A DNA stretch of 26,275 bases from Geminicoccaceae bacterium (GTDB taxonomy: Bacteria; Pseudomonadota; Alphaproteobacteria; Geminicoccales; Geminicoccaceae): contig JACKIN010000023.1 in the NCBI GenBank assembly GCA_020638495.1, forward strand, positions 1 through 26,275, in the 5' to 3' direction. The notes under the pieces were generated by a model. The model worked only from the letters and a program-made list of their open reading frames with translations, ran no database searches and was not told the origin of the DNA. Of this stretch, positions 1 to 8,154 are shown piece by piece (the first letter of the stretch is position 1; the number at the start of each line of letters is the position of its first letter). The translations under genes and the position numbers were made by a program.

Positions 1-206
1 GGCAGCGAGCCGATATGCATCGGCGTCGAATCGGATTCGCAGAGCGTGTTGAAGTCCCGGTCGAACAGCCCTGCCCCCAGATCCTGGCTCTCCCGGATGA
101 TGGACGAATAGCTCATCCGGTAGAGGACGTTGCCCATCTGCTCGGCGATGGCGTGCAAGGCGCCGCCGATGACCTGCAGCGTGATCGGATCGACTTCCCT
201 GGTCAT
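1..206 (-). CDS. hyuB: Hydantoinase B/oxoprolinase family protein, N-terminal part (runs off the window start)
   Basis: Only the first 68 codons are inside the window. The protein starts MTREVDPITLQVIGGAL and continues through LYRMSYSSIIRESQD and a segment ending STPMHIGSL, which is the usual N-terminus of HyuB-type subunits. HyuB partners HyuA in ATP-dependent opening of hydantoin or 5-oxoproline rings in the cytoplasm. The ATG at 206 follows a GAGGAGAA ribosome site that overlaps the hyuA stop codon (217-219), so the two subunits are translationally coupled. The full length and active site cannot be judged here. The family call is firm; the substrate is not. Confidence 0.9.
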   Translation of the reverse strand, partial: MTREVDPITLQVIGGALHAIAEQMGNVLYRMSYSSIIRESQDLGAGLFDRDFNTLCESDSTPMHIGSL

Positions 207-216
207 GTTTTTCTCC

Positions 217-2310
217 TCAGGCGCGCTTGGCGACACGGATGTCGCCGTGACCGAGCACCTCGGCCGCGTAGCCCGGCGGCAGGAGCGTCGTCGAGTTGTG
301 CTGGACGATGAGCGCCGGCCCCGTCACCCGGTCGCCGGCGAGCAGCCGATCGCGCCGGTAGCGCGGCGTCCGTCGCGCCTCGCCGTCGTCGAAGACGGTG
401 TCGCGGACGTAGAGCACGGCGTCCTTTGGGTCGGTCCTGCCACCCTGCGCCAGATCGGGCAGGCGCAGCATGTCGACCTCGGCCGTGGCGATCAGCCGAA
501 GCGTCACCGCCTCGGTGAGCTGGTCCTCGAAGGCATGGCCGTAGACCTGCTGGTGCGCGTCGAAGAAGCTTCTGATGACCTCCTGGACATTGTCCTTGGC
601 CAGCGGCCCCTCCGGCATGTCGGCCCGAAGCTCGAAGCCCTGCCCCAGATAGCGGCACTCGGCGACCTTGCGAAAGCGCCGGGCGCCGGGGGCGATGCCG
701 TCGGCCTCGAGCTGCGCTTCAGCCTGGGCGCGCAGCTCGTCCATGGCGGCGTTGAGGGCCGCGAACTCCGCCTCGCCCGCCTGGTTCAGGACCAGCAGCA
801 CCGAATGCGTGTACTCGTACTGCAGGTCGGTCACGAGCAGGCCCATGGCCGCCGTGATGCCGGGCTGCAGGGGCGCGATCACGTCCCGGGCGGAGATCAG
901 CTCGGCCAGGGCGGTGGCGTGCAGCGGGCCGGCGCCGCCGAAGCCCATCAGCGTGAAGTTGCGGGGATCGATGCCCTTGGCGACCGAGGCGTTGTGGATG
1001 GCGAGCGCCATGTTGTTGTTGATGATGCGCAGGATGCCGAGCGCCGCCTCGGTGACCGAAAGCCCCATCGGCCCGGCGATGTGCTTGGCTATCGCACGCT
1101 CCGACAGCGACGGCTCGATGGCGAGGTCGCCACCGAGGAACTGCTCGGGGTCGAGCCGGCCGAGCACCACCTGGGCGTCGGTGACGGTCGGCTCGTCGCC
1201 GCCCTTGTCATAGCAGGCGGGGCCGGGGTCGGCGCCGGCCGAGCGCGGGCCGACGCGGAAGGCGCCGCCCGGATCGAGATAGGCGATCGAGCCGCCGCCG
1301 GCGCCGATCGCGTCGACGTCGATCATCGGCACGAGCACCGGCAGGCTGGCGACCTCGGTGTCGCGCGGGTTCTTGATCCGGAGCTCGCCGCCCTGGATGA
1401 CGCTGATGTCGGCCGAGGTGCCGCCGATGTCGATGGTGATGACGTTCTGCGTGCCGGCATGCTCGCCGGTCCAGCGGCCGCCGATGACGCCGCCGGCCGG
1501 GCCGGAGAGCAAGAGGCCGACCGGCCGCTGGATGGCGTTCTCGACGGTCGAGATGCCGCCATTCGACTGCATGATGCGGACCGCGGCCCGGACCCCGGCC
1601 GCGCGCAGCCGGCCCTCGAGCTGGCGCATGTAGCGCGCGGTCATCGGCCCGATATAGGCGTTCATGGCACAGGTCGAGAACCGCTCGTACTCGCGGATCA
1701 CGTTCACGATCTCCGACGAGCAGCAGACATAGGCGTCCGGCATGGCCGCCTCGACGATCGCCTTGGCCTTCTGCTCGTGCTCGTCGTTGAGGAAGGCGAA
1801 GAGGAAGCCCACGATCACCGCGTCGAGGCCGCGCTTGGCGAAGAGCTCGGCCGCCGCCTTCACCTCGTCCGTGTCGAGCGGCACCTCCACCCGGCCGTCC
1901 GGCGGCATGATCCGCTCGGTCACCGGCAGGCGGTTGCGCCGCTTGACCAGCGGCTTCGACTGCCAGGGCACGTCGAACTGCAGCGAGAAATTGTGCGGCC
2001 GCTTGTGGCGGGCCATGTGCAGGATGTCGCGAAAGCCGCGGGTGGTGATCATGCCCACCTCGGCACCCTTGCGCTCGATCACCATGTTGGTGGCGACCGT
2101 CGTGCCGTGGAAGACCATGTCGATCTCGCCGGGCGCGATGCCGGCCATCTGGCAGATCTCGACGACCCCTTTGACGACGCCCTCGGACTGGTCCTGCGGC
2201 GTCGAGGGCACCTTGTGGACGACGATCTGCTGGTCCTCGCCGGCCGCCCGGGTGCGCTCGAGCACGATATCCGTGAACGTCCCGCCGACATCCACGCCCA
2301 CTCTGATCAT
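217..2310 (-). CDS. hyuA: Hydantoinase A/5-oxoprolinase family protein (ATP-binding subunit)
   Basis: This 697-residue protein has the length usual for HyuA/N-methylhydantoinase A subunits. It opens with MIRVGVDVGGTFTDIVLE, the actin-like ATPase phosphate-binding motif of the family. It has a second motif, IDIGGTSADISV, in the middle and GFGGAGPLHA further on, where the C-terminal domain begins. The family couples ATP hydrolysis to cleavage of cyclic amides (hydantoin, N-methylhydantoin, 5-oxoproline). The reading frame is open further upstream, but the ATG at 2310 precedes the conserved motif and has AAGGGA upstream, so I chose it. It lies 37 bp after the amidohydrolase gene and 10 bp before hyuB on the same strand. 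This order suggests ring opening followed by removal of the carbamoyl group. Substrate specificity cannot be read from the sequence. Confidence 0.93.
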   Translation of the reverse strand: MIRVGVDVGGTFTDIVLERTRAAGEDQQIVVHKVPSTPQDQSEGVVKGVVEICQMAGIAPGEIDMVFHGTTVATNMVIERKGAEVGMITTRGFRDILHMARHKRPHNFSLQFDVPWQSKPLVKRRNRLPVTERIMPPDGRVEVPLDTDEVKAAAELFAKRGLDAVIVGFLFAFLNDEHEQKAKAIVEAAMPDAYVCCSSEIVNVIREYERFSTCAMNAYIGPMTARYMRQLEGRLRAAGVRAAVRIMQSNGGISTVENAIQRPVGLLLSGPAGGVIGGRWTGEHAGTQNVITIDIGGTSADISVIQGGELRIKNPRDTEVASLPVLVPMIDVDAIGAGGGSIAYLDPGGAFRVGPRSAGADPGPACYDKGGDEPTVTDAQVVLGRLDPEQFLGGDLAIEPSLSERAIAKHIAGPMGLSVTEAALGILRIINNNMALAIHNASVAKGIDPRNFTLMGFGGAGPLHATALAELISARDVIAPLQPGITAAMGLLVTDLQYEYTHSVLLVLNQAGEAEFAALNAAMDELRAQAEAQLEADGIAPGARRFRKVAECRYLGQGFELRADMPEGPLAKDNVQEVIRSFFDAHQQVYGHAFEDQLTEAVTLRLIATAEVDMLRLPDLAQGGRTDPKDAVLYVRDTVFDDGEARRTPRYRRDRLLAGDRVTGPALIVQHNSTTLLPPGYAAEVLGHGDIRVAKRA

Positions 2311-2347
2311 GAGGCTTTTCCCTTGTGGAGGCTGCCGGGCGGCCGGC

Positions 2348-3052
2348 TCAGCCGATCTCGTTGGACTGGAGGTATTGGAGCACACGCTCGAGCGGCTCGA
2401 CATCCCCGAACTTCGCATCGATGTCGAAAAGGTTCCACTCCACCGCTCCGGCGATCCGGTCGCCGATCCCCTCGCGAACGGCGATCGGCCTGAACCCGTC
2501 GGCGATCGCGTCCTCGATGGTATGCCGCACGCAGGCGCAGGCGGTGACCCCGGTGACGATCACCGTGTCGACCCGATTGGCGGTGAGGTAGCTCGCGAGA
2601 TGCGTGCCGTGGAAGGCGCTGGCCTTCTTCTTGACGATGACGAGCTCGCCCGGCTGCGGTGCGATCCGGTCGTCGATCGCCACCCACTCGGAATCGGCCG
2701 AGAGGGTCTCGAGCGGGATCTTCTGCCCCCAGAGCCCCATGTCGGAGTTCGGGCCGTCGGTGATGTCATAGGCCGTGGTGGTGAAGACCACGGGAAAACC
2801 GCGTGCCCTGAACGCCTCGAGCAGCTTCTGGTTCGCCGGGATGATCGTGTCCATGTCGGCGCAGGAGAAGGCGTGGCCCGGCAGGGTCCAGGCCTTGGCG
2901 AGGTCGATGACGATGAGCGCCGGCCGCTTGCCGAAGCCGAGGCGACGCTGGAAGCCGCGCTCCTTGTAGAGCGCCGAATTGGCCCGGAACACCACCTCGA
3001 GCGCCTCACGGAGCTCGGCATCGGACACGACGGCGCTGGATTGATCCGCCAT
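2348..3052 (-). CDS. Isochorismatase-fold cysteine amidohydrolase, N-carbamoylsarcosine amidase-like
   Basis: This is a 234-residue protein of the isochorismatase/nicotinamidase superfamily. The expected Asp-Lys-Cys catalytic triad is visible as D50 (LIVIDLAKAW), K141 (VIVKKKASAFHGT) and C174 (TGVTACACVRHT). The K-to-C spacing (33) and the text around the cysteine match N-carbamoylsarcosine amidohydrolases, which release CO2 and ammonia from N-carbamoylsarcosine to give sarcosine. The gene heads the hyuAB operon, so the likely pathway is hydantoin-type ring opening followed by hydrolysis of the carbamoyl product, as in creatinine or hydantoin use. A maleamate amidase or another ureido-acid amidase remains possible. 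The ATG at 3052 has GGGAG 10 nt upstream; a TTG at 3076 is a weaker alternative. Confidence 0.85.
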   Translation of the reverse strand: MADQSSAVVSDAELREALEVVFRANSALYKERGFQRRLGFGKRPALIVIDLAKAWTLPGHAFSCADMDTIIPANQKLLEAFRARGFPVVFTTTAYDITDGPNSDMGLWGQKIPLETLSADSEWVAIDDRIAPQPGELVIVKKKASAFHGTHLASYLTANRVDTVIVTGVTACACVRHTIEDAIADGFRPIAVREGIGDRIAGAVEWNLFDIDAKFGDVEPLERVLQYLQSNEIG

Positions 3053-3141
3053 TGGTATGATACTCCCGCATGACAAGAACGCCTGCGAGCAAGGCTAGAC
3101 AACCGAACGCCGTCTGGGAAATACTGATTTGTGCAAAATTG
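3053..3141. promoter_or_regulatory. Divergent control region between the amidase operon and the LysR gene
   Basis: This 89-bp gap separates divergent genes, the usual place for LysR control of a catabolic operon. It is richer in A/T towards 3120-3140 than its surroundings. A short inverted repeat, TTTG-TG-CAAA, lies at 3128-3137, five bases before the LysR start, and could be part of an autoregulatory site. I found no convincing -35/-10 pair for either direction. The role is inferred from position. Confidence 0.3.
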
Positions 3142-4080
3142 ATGCCGAAGGAAGATCAATTGACCTTCGAGCTTCGCCACATCTCGGTGTTCGTCGCGGT
3201 CGCCGAGGAGCTGAGCTTCCGGCGGGCAGCGCTCAGGCTCGGTGTCGCCCAGCCCGCCGTCAGCCGGCTGATCGCCGAGCTCGAGACGAGGCTCGCCGTG
3301 CCGCTGCTGCGGCGGACCACGCGCTCCGTGGCGCTGACCGAGCCCGGCCGCTATTTCCTCGACGAGGCGAGGCAGATCCTGGCGCGCGTCGAGCGCACGA
3401 CGGCGGTCAGCCGCGGCCTCGCTTCGGGCGCCTTCGGCCGGCTCGCCGTCGCCTACATGTCGATCGCCGCGCACACCGTCGTGCCGCACGTCGTCCAGGC
3501 CTATCGGCGGCACCATCCCGACGTCGCCCTCAACCTGACCTACATGGGCTCCGAGCAGCAGCGCGACGCGGTGATGCGCGGTGCCATCGATGTCGGCTTC
3601 GTGGTCGGCCCCTTCCATTCGCCCGAAATCGACGGGCGGCTGGTCAGCCGGCACCGCCTCGTCGCCATCATGCCGGCCGGCCACCGGCTCGCCGACCGGG
3701 CCGCCCTCACCCCGGCCGATCTCGTGGGCGAACCCCTGATCCTCGGCCCACGCGACGACTGGGGCGCCTTTCGCCGCCTCGTCACCGAGGTCTTCGAGGC
3801 GGCCGGCGTCGTGCCGCACGTGGCGCTGGAAGCGACCAGCATCACCGCCCTCTTCGGCCTCGTGGCGAGCGGCCTCGGCATCATCCTCTTCGCCGGCTTC
3901 CCGCGGCAGTACGACCGGGCGCAGTTCCTGCCGAAGCCGATCCTCACCGACCGCCATCCCCACCTTTTGACCCACGTCGTCTGGCGGCGCGACACGCTGA
4001 ACCCGGCCGTCGGCCCCTTCGTCGAGACAGCGCTGCGCGCCGCACCGGAGCTTCCGACCAGTGACTTCGATGGACCTTGA
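3142..4080 (+). CDS. LysR-family transcriptional regulator
   Basis: This 312-residue protein has the length usual for LysR regulators. The N-terminal winged helix-turn-helix is clear: FELRHISVFVAVAEELSFRRAA, then LGVAQPAVSRLIAELE and LLRRTTRSVALTEPGR. The remainder is a two-lobed effector-binding domain. The ATG at 3142 has no clear ribosome site. A TTG at 3160, six codons later, sits 5 nt after AAGGAAG and keeps the whole HTH, so it may be the true start. The gene is divergent from the amidase-hyuAB operon and overlaps the acyl-CoA dehydrogenase gene by 20 bp. It could therefore control either or both groups. The effector is unknown. Confidence 0.92.
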   Translation: MPKEDQLTFELRHISVFVAVAEELSFRRAALRLGVAQPAVSRLIAELETRLAVPLLRRTTRSVALTEPGRYFLDEARQILARVERTTAVSRGLASGAFGRLAVAYMSIAAHTVVPHVVQAYRRHHPDVALNLTYMGSEQQRDAVMRGAIDVGFVVGPFHSPEIDGRLVSRHRLVAIMPAGHRLADRAALTPADLVGEPLILGPRDDWGAFRRLVTEVFEAAGVVPHVALEATSITALFGLVASGLGIILFAGFPRQYDRAQFLPKPILTDRHPHLLTHVVWRRDTLNPAVGPFVETALRAAPELPTSDFDGP

Positions 4081-5227
4081 CGCCGACTATCCGGAGATCC
4101 GCGAGGCCGTCGCGCGGATCTGCGCCGAATTTCCGAGCACCTATTGGCGGGAACTCGACGCCCAGGGCGCCTATCCCACGGGCTTCGTCCAGGCGCTCTC
4201 GAAGTCGGGCTATCTCGGGGCCCTCATCCCCGAGGAGCATGGCGGGGCCGGGCTTCCCTTGCGCGCCGCCGCGGTGATCCTCGAGACCATCCACGAGCGC
4301 GGCGCCAGCGCTGCCGCCTGCCATGCCCAGATGTACACCATGGGCACGCTGCTCAGGCACGGCTCGGCCGAGCAGAAGGCGCGCTACCTGCCCGAGATCG
4401 CGGCCGGCGGGCTCCGCCTCCAGGCGTTCGGCGTGACCGAGCCGACGAGCGGCTCGGACACGCCCATGCTGAAGACCCGGGCCGAGCGGCGGGGCGACAA
4501 GTGGATCGTCAACGGCCAGAAGATCTGGACCAGCCGCGCCCTCCATTCCGACCTCATGCTGCTGCTCGTCCGCACCACCCCGATCGAGGAATGCACGAAG
4601 CGCAGCCAGGGCCTCTCGGTCCTGCTGGTCGATCTCCGCGAGGCCAGGGGCCAGGGCCTCGACATCCGGCCGATCGACACGATGATCAACCACAACACCA
4701 CCGAGGTCTTCATCGCCGACCTCGAAGTGCCGGCTGCGAACCTCATCGGCGTCGAGGGTGAGGGCTTTCGCTACATCCTCGACGGCATGAACGCCGAGCG
4801 CATCCTGCTCTCCGGCGAGGCCATCGGCGACGGGCGCTGGTTCATCGAACGGGCCACCGCCTATGCGAACGAGCGCCGGGTCTTCGGCCGCCCCATCGGC
4901 CAGAACCAGGGCGTGCAGTTCCCCATCGCCCGCGCCCACGCCCAGCTCGAGGCGGCCGAGCTCATGGCCAGAAAGGCGGCCGCCCTCTTCGATGCCGGGC
5001 TGCCCTGCGGCCCCGAGGCCAACATGGCGAAGCTGCTCACCAGCGAGGCCGCCTGGGCCGCCGGCGAGGCCTGCTTCTCCACCTTCGGCGGCTTCGCCTT
5101 CGCCCGCGAGTACGACATCGAGCGCAAGTGGCGGGAATGCCGCCTGTTCCAGACCGCCCCCATCTCGACGAACATGATCCTCGCCTTCATCGCCCAGAAC
5201 GTGCTGGGCCTGCCCCGCAGCTATTGA
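4061..5227 (+). CDS. Acyl-CoA dehydrogenase family protein
   Basis: This 388-residue protein is of standard length for the family, which oxidises acyl-CoA to trans-2-enoyl-CoA with FAD and passes electrons to ETF. The FAD-contact motif FGVTEPTSGSD is at about 123-133, and KIWTSRA follows in the beta domain. FGRPIGQNQ is at about 275-283. The C-terminal segment FGGFAFAREYDIERKWRE carries E350, the best candidate for the catalytic base. I chose GTG 4061 because GGAG lies 10 nt upstream; ATG 4070 is an alternative and has poor spacing. The gene overlaps the LysR gene and is followed 8 bp later by the dehydratase. The two would act in sequence on a CoA ester, but the substrate is not apparent. 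Confidence 0.92.
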   Translation: MTSMDLDADYPEIREAVARICAEFPSTYWRELDAQGAYPTGFVQALSKSGYLGALIPEEHGGAGLPLRAAAVILETIHERGASAAACHAQMYTMGTLLRHGSAEQKARYLPEIAAGGLRLQAFGVTEPTSGSDTPMLKTRAERRGDKWIVNGQKIWTSRALHSDLMLLLVRTTPIEECTKRSQGLSVLLVDLREARGQGLDIRPIDTMINHNTTEVFIADLEVPAANLIGVEGEGFRYILDGMNAERILLSGEAIGDGRWFIERATAYANERRVFGRPIGQNQGVQFPIARAHAQLEAAELMARKAAALFDAGLPCGPEANMAKLLTSEAAWAAGEACFSTFGGFAFAREYDIERKWRECRLFQTAPISTNMILAFIAQNVLGLPRSY

Positions 5228-5235
5228 GGTCCAAG

Positions 5236-6063
5236 ATGGCGACCGACACGACGCAGTGGATCGGCCGGAAGGCGGAGGCGCAGGACGTGCTGCACGCCGA
5301 GCGGGTGGCCGCCCTCTGGGCCGCCCTCGACAGGGGCGGGCCGCCGCCCGGCGCGGGCGAGGCGCTGCCGCCGCTCTGGCACTGGCTCTATTTCTGGGCG
5401 CTGCCCCGCCGCTCGGACCTCGGCCCCGACGGCCATCCGGCGCGGGGCGGCATTGTCCCCGACCTGCCCGAGGGTCGCCGCATGTGGGCCGGCAGCAGCG
5501 TCACCTTCCACCGCCCGCTCGCCATCGGTGCCGCCGTGACCCGTTGCTCGACGGTCGCGACCGTCACCGAGAAGACCGGGCGCGGCGGCCGGCTCGTCTT
5601 CATCGAGGTGGCGCACGAGATCGGCGACGAAGACGGCCCTGCCCTCACCGACCGCCACCACATCGTCTACCGCCCGCCGCCGGACGGCACGCCGCCCCGC
5701 GCGCCGGAGCCGGCCCCGGCCACCGCCGACCGCGCCGAGACCTGGCAGGCCGACTCCAGCCTGCTTTTCCGGTACTCGGCCCTCACCTATAACGGCCACC
5801 GCATCCACTACGACCACCCCTATGCCACGCGCGAGGAGGGCTATCCCGGCCTCGTCGTCCACGGGCCCCTCCTCGCCACGCTGATGGCCGCCAACGCCCA
5901 GGCGCTCCACCCCGACCGGCCGCTCGCCAGCTTCGCCTTTCGCGCCACCGCCCCGGTCTTCGCGAACGAGCCCTTCACCGTCATGGCCGATCGCCGCGGT
6001 GCCGTCTGGGTGCGGCGCGCCGACGGCGGCTACGCCACGCGGGGCGAGGTCGCCTGGGCCTGA
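5236..6063 (+). CDS. MaoC/FAS1-like double-hotdog acyl-CoA dehydratase (mesaconyl/itaconyl-CoA hydratase-like)
   Basis: This 275-residue protein resembles HTD2/mesaconyl-C4-CoA hydratase-type proteins, which carry two hotdog domains in one chain. The N-terminal half has the typical LWHWLYFWALP segment and MWAGSSVTFHRPL. The C-terminal half has LTYNGHRIHYDHPYA followed by PGLVVHGPLLATLM. N186, H188 and the HG at 209-210 are the likely active-site region. Such enzymes hydrate or dehydrate enoyl-CoA thioesters. ATG 5236 lies 8 bp after the acyl-CoA dehydrogenase stop, with a weak GAGG upstream. The context suggests the dehydrogenase product is hydrated here. The exact substrate (mesaconyl-, itaconyl- or another branched acyl-CoA) is not decided. 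Confidence 0.85.
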   Translation: MATDTTQWIGRKAEAQDVLHAERVAALWAALDRGGPPPGAGEALPPLWHWLYFWALPRRSDLGPDGHPARGGIVPDLPEGRRMWAGSSVTFHRPLAIGAAVTRCSTVATVTEKTGRGGRLVFIEVAHEIGDEDGPALTDRHHIVYRPPPDGTPPRAPEPAPATADRAETWQADSSLLFRYSALTYNGHRIHYDHPYATREEGYPGLVVHGPLLATLMAANAQALHPDRPLASFAFRATAPVFANEPFTVMADRRGAVWVRRADGGYATRGEVAWA

Positions 6064-6098
6064 ACCACAGCCAAGCAACAAGACAAGGAAACGGCCGC

Positions 6099-7310
6099 AT
6101 GCTCGAAACGACATTCTCCGCCTTCACCCTCGGCACGCAGCGCTTGAAGAACCGCGTCGTCATGGCGCCGCTGACCCGGCAATGCGCCGAGCCTGACGGC
6201 ACGCCCACGGCCGAGATGGCCGCCTACTACGCCCGCCGGGCGAGAGGCGGCGTTTCCATGATCATCACCGAGGGCACCTGGCAGAACGACGAGCTCGGCT
6301 GCGTCGCCTATCTGGGCCAGCCCGGCTGCCTGACGAAGCGCCACATCGAGGGCTGGCGGCGCGTGACCGACGCCGTGCACGCGCACGGCATCCCCATCGT
6401 CCTGCAGCTCATGCATGGCGGCCGGGTCTCCGACCCGCGCTGCCTGCACGAGGGCGAGCAACCCGTCAGCGCCAGCGCCGCACGGAGCCCGGGCTGGGTG
6501 CTCTACACCGACACCGACCAGGAGAAGCACGACCGGCTGATCGAGGGCGCCTGGCCGAAGGTCGGCTTCCCCCCGGCCCGCGCCCTGACCGAAGCCGAGA
6601 TGGAGCGGATCGCCGACGGCTTCGCCGAAGGGGCGGCACGCGGCGTCGAGGCCGGCTTCGACGGCGTCGAGCTCCATGGTGCCAACGGCTACCTGCTCTA
6701 CCAGTTCATCGACCCGAAGCTGAACCGGCGCACCGACGCCTGGGGCGGCTCGGCCGAGAACAACGTGCGCCTCGCGAAGCTCGCCTGCGAGCGGACCCGC
6801 GCCGCCATCGGCCCCGACAAGCTGATCACGCTCCGCCTCAGCCAGGACGGCGTCGACGATTTCACCGGCGCCTGGCAGGGCGGCGTCGCCTATGCCCGGG
6901 AAGTGGGTGCCGCCCTCGCCGACTGCGCCGCCGACGCGCTGCACTGGTCGTCCTTCGCCTGGTCCGACAACCGCGACCCGAGCGACCCCACGCCCATGCC
7001 CCGAGCGCTCAGGGAAGCCTCCGGCAAGCCCGTGATCGTCAATGGCGGCATCGCCGAGGGCAGCGACGCCGAGGAGGTGCTGACCAGCGGCGCCGGCGAC
7101 CTCTGCGCCATCGGCCGCCCGATCTTCGCCCACCCCGACTGGCCCCACATCATCCGCTCCGGCGAGCCCTACGACTGGACCCCCTTCGACCGCAAATACG
7201 TCATCGACCCGCCCCGCGACCACGCCCTCGGCTACCCCTGCAACCTCGAGGCCCCCGACTGGGACCCGGACCTGTCCAAGCGCCGCAGGGAGGGGTGGAT
7301 GCCATCTTGA
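6099..7310 (+). CDS. Old Yellow Enzyme-family NADH:flavin oxidoreductase
   Basis: This 403-residue FMN-dependent TIM-barrel protein begins with the FMN-contact segment KNRVVMAPLTRQCAEPDG (about 17-34). Q103 and the H-G-G-R of LMHGGR (106-109) follow. The active-site pair H193/N196 lies in ELHGANGYLLYQF, then DPKLNRRTDAWGGSAENN, all as in classical OYE proteins. The C-terminal part has VNGGI and GAGDLCAIGRPIFAHPDWP, the phosphate-binding end of the barrel. The family reduces activated C=C bonds with NAD(P)H. ATG 6099 has AAGGAAA upstream. The gene lies 35 bp after the dehydratase in the same direction and probably belongs to the same operon. The natural substrate is unknown. Confidence 0.92.
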   Translation: MLETTFSAFTLGTQRLKNRVVMAPLTRQCAEPDGTPTAEMAAYYARRARGGVSMIITEGTWQNDELGCVAYLGQPGCLTKRHIEGWRRVTDAVHAHGIPIVLQLMHGGRVSDPRCLHEGEQPVSASAARSPGWVLYTDTDQEKHDRLIEGAWPKVGFPPARALTEAEMERIADGFAEGAARGVEAGFDGVELHGANGYLLYQFIDPKLNRRTDAWGGSAENNVRLAKLACERTRAAIGPDKLITLRLSQDGVDDFTGAWQGGVAYAREVGAALADCAADALHWSSFAWSDNRDPSDPTPMPRALREASGKPVIVNGGIAEGSDAEEVLTSGAGDLCAIGRPIFAHPDWPHIIRSGEPYDWTPFDRKYVIDPPRDHALGYPCNLEAPDWDPDLSKRRREGWMPS

Positions 7311-7335
7311 ATTGTACGGCAGAGAGCCGTATCAT
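7307..7335 (+). promoter_or_regulatory. Promoter with palindromic operator for the TacAT operon
   Basis: TTGAAT (7307-7312) and TATCAT (7330-7335) are separated by 17 bp, a good sigma-70-type pair. The spacer holds a perfect inverted repeat, TACGGC-AGAGA-GCCGTA (7315-7331), which also overlaps the first bases of the -10. The antitoxin ATG follows at 7366. RHH antitoxins repress their own operons from such palindromes, so this is probably the autoregulatory operator. The -35 overlaps the stop codon of the OYE gene. No T-run follows, so an OYE terminator is less likely. Confidence 0.65.
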
Positions 7336-7365
7336 GCTCGAATGAGGAGAACCGCGGAGCCCACC

Positions 7366-7638
7366 ATGCAGAAGGACGCACGCCTCGAAGCGCGGGTCAC
7401 GCCCGAGGTGCACGCCCTGCTCAAGCGCGCCGCCGAGATCGAGGGGCGCTCGATGACGGATTTCGTCGTCGCCGCCGCCAGCGCCGCGGCACGGCAGACG
7501 ATCGAGCAGGTCGAGGTGATCCGGCTCAGCCGGCAGGGGCAGCAAGCACTCGCCGCGGCGCTGCTCGACCCGCCCGGGATCGCCCCGGCCATGGAGCGGG
7601 CCATCGCCAGCCATCGGCGCCTGATCGCCACGGAATGA
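7366..7638 (+). CDS. tacA: DUF1778/TacA-type ribbon-helix-helix antitoxin
   Basis: This 90-residue protein has the length usual for TacA antitoxins. The N-terminal part (about 5-42: RLEARVTPEVHALLKRAAEI, then EGRSMTDFVVAAA) is the RHH DNA-binding fold of DUF1778. The C-terminal half would form the tail that wraps the toxin. ATG 7366 has GGAG six bases upstream; earlier in-frame starts lie at or before the predicted transcription start and are rejected. It overlaps the toxin gene by 4 bp (ATGA), which couples their translation. Expected roles are neutralising TacT and repressing the operon through the palindrome at 7315-7331. Confidence 0.92.
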   Translation: MQKDARLEARVTPEVHALLKRAAEIEGRSMTDFVVAAASAAARQTIEQVEVIRLSRQGQQALAAALLDPPGIAPAMERAIASHRRLIATE

Positions 7639-8144
7639 CCTCGCGGCCCTTCGCCGTAAAGCCCCTCGAGAAGGAAGACCGCACGTCCTTCACCTGCGGC
7701 AGGGACAGCCTCGATCACTACTTCCGCACCCGGATCGGCCAGGATGTCCGCCGGCGGATCGCCACGGCGTTCATCGTGCTACACAAGCCAACCGCCACGG
7801 TTGCGGGCTTCTACACGCTCTCGGCAGCACAGGTGCCCTTCACCGATCTCGACGAGGACTGGCGCCGCAGCCTGCCGCGCTACCCGACCCTGCCCGCCGT
7901 CCTCGTCGGCGGCCTCGCCGTCGACCGGCGCTTCCAGGGCCAGGGGCTCGGCGGCGCGCTCCTGACGGACGCCGCGAGCCGCGCCATCCGCTCCGACATC
8001 GGCGCTCACTTCCTGATCGTCGACGCGCTCGACGAAGACGCCGCCCGCTTCTACCAGCACCACGGCATGCGCCACATCGCCGACACCGACAACCGCTTCT
8101 TCATTCCGCTGTCCGTGCTCGCGAAGGCCCCGAGCGAGCACTGA
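7635..8144 (+). CDS. tacT: TacT-type GNAT toxin (aminoacyl-tRNA acetyltransferase)
   Basis: This 169-residue GNAT protein is of the length and layout of TacT/AtaT toxins. These acetylate the amino group of charged tRNAs and block translation. The acetyl-CoA pyrophosphate loop is RRFQGQGLGGALL (about 98-110). The preceding strand PAVLVGGLAVD and the segment GFYTLSAAQVP are typical of the toxin branch. ARFYQHHGM places a tyrosine at residue 140, the position of the catalytic tyrosine in Salmonella TacT, and FDCG-like TCGRDSLDHYF at 20-30 is also family-typical. It follows tacA with a 4-bp overlap. No truncation or missing key residue is seen, so the toxin is probably functional. Which tRNA it attacks is unknown. 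Confidence 0.92.
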   Translation: MTSRPFAVKPLEKEDRTSFTCGRDSLDHYFRTRIGQDVRRRIATAFIVLHKPTATVAGFYTLSAAQVPFTDLDEDWRRSLPRYPTLPAVLVGGLAVDRRFQGQGLGGALLTDAASRAIRSDIGAHFLIVDALDEDAARFYQHHGMRHIADTDNRFFIPLSVLAKAPSEH

Positions 8145-8154
8145 GATCCTCGGC

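Noticed and set aside
130..2493. Long plus-strand open frame opposite hyuA (787 codons)
   Set aside because: It mirrors the hyuA codon pattern on the other strand and its translation has no recognisable family. hyuA has clear motifs and a coupled ribosome site.
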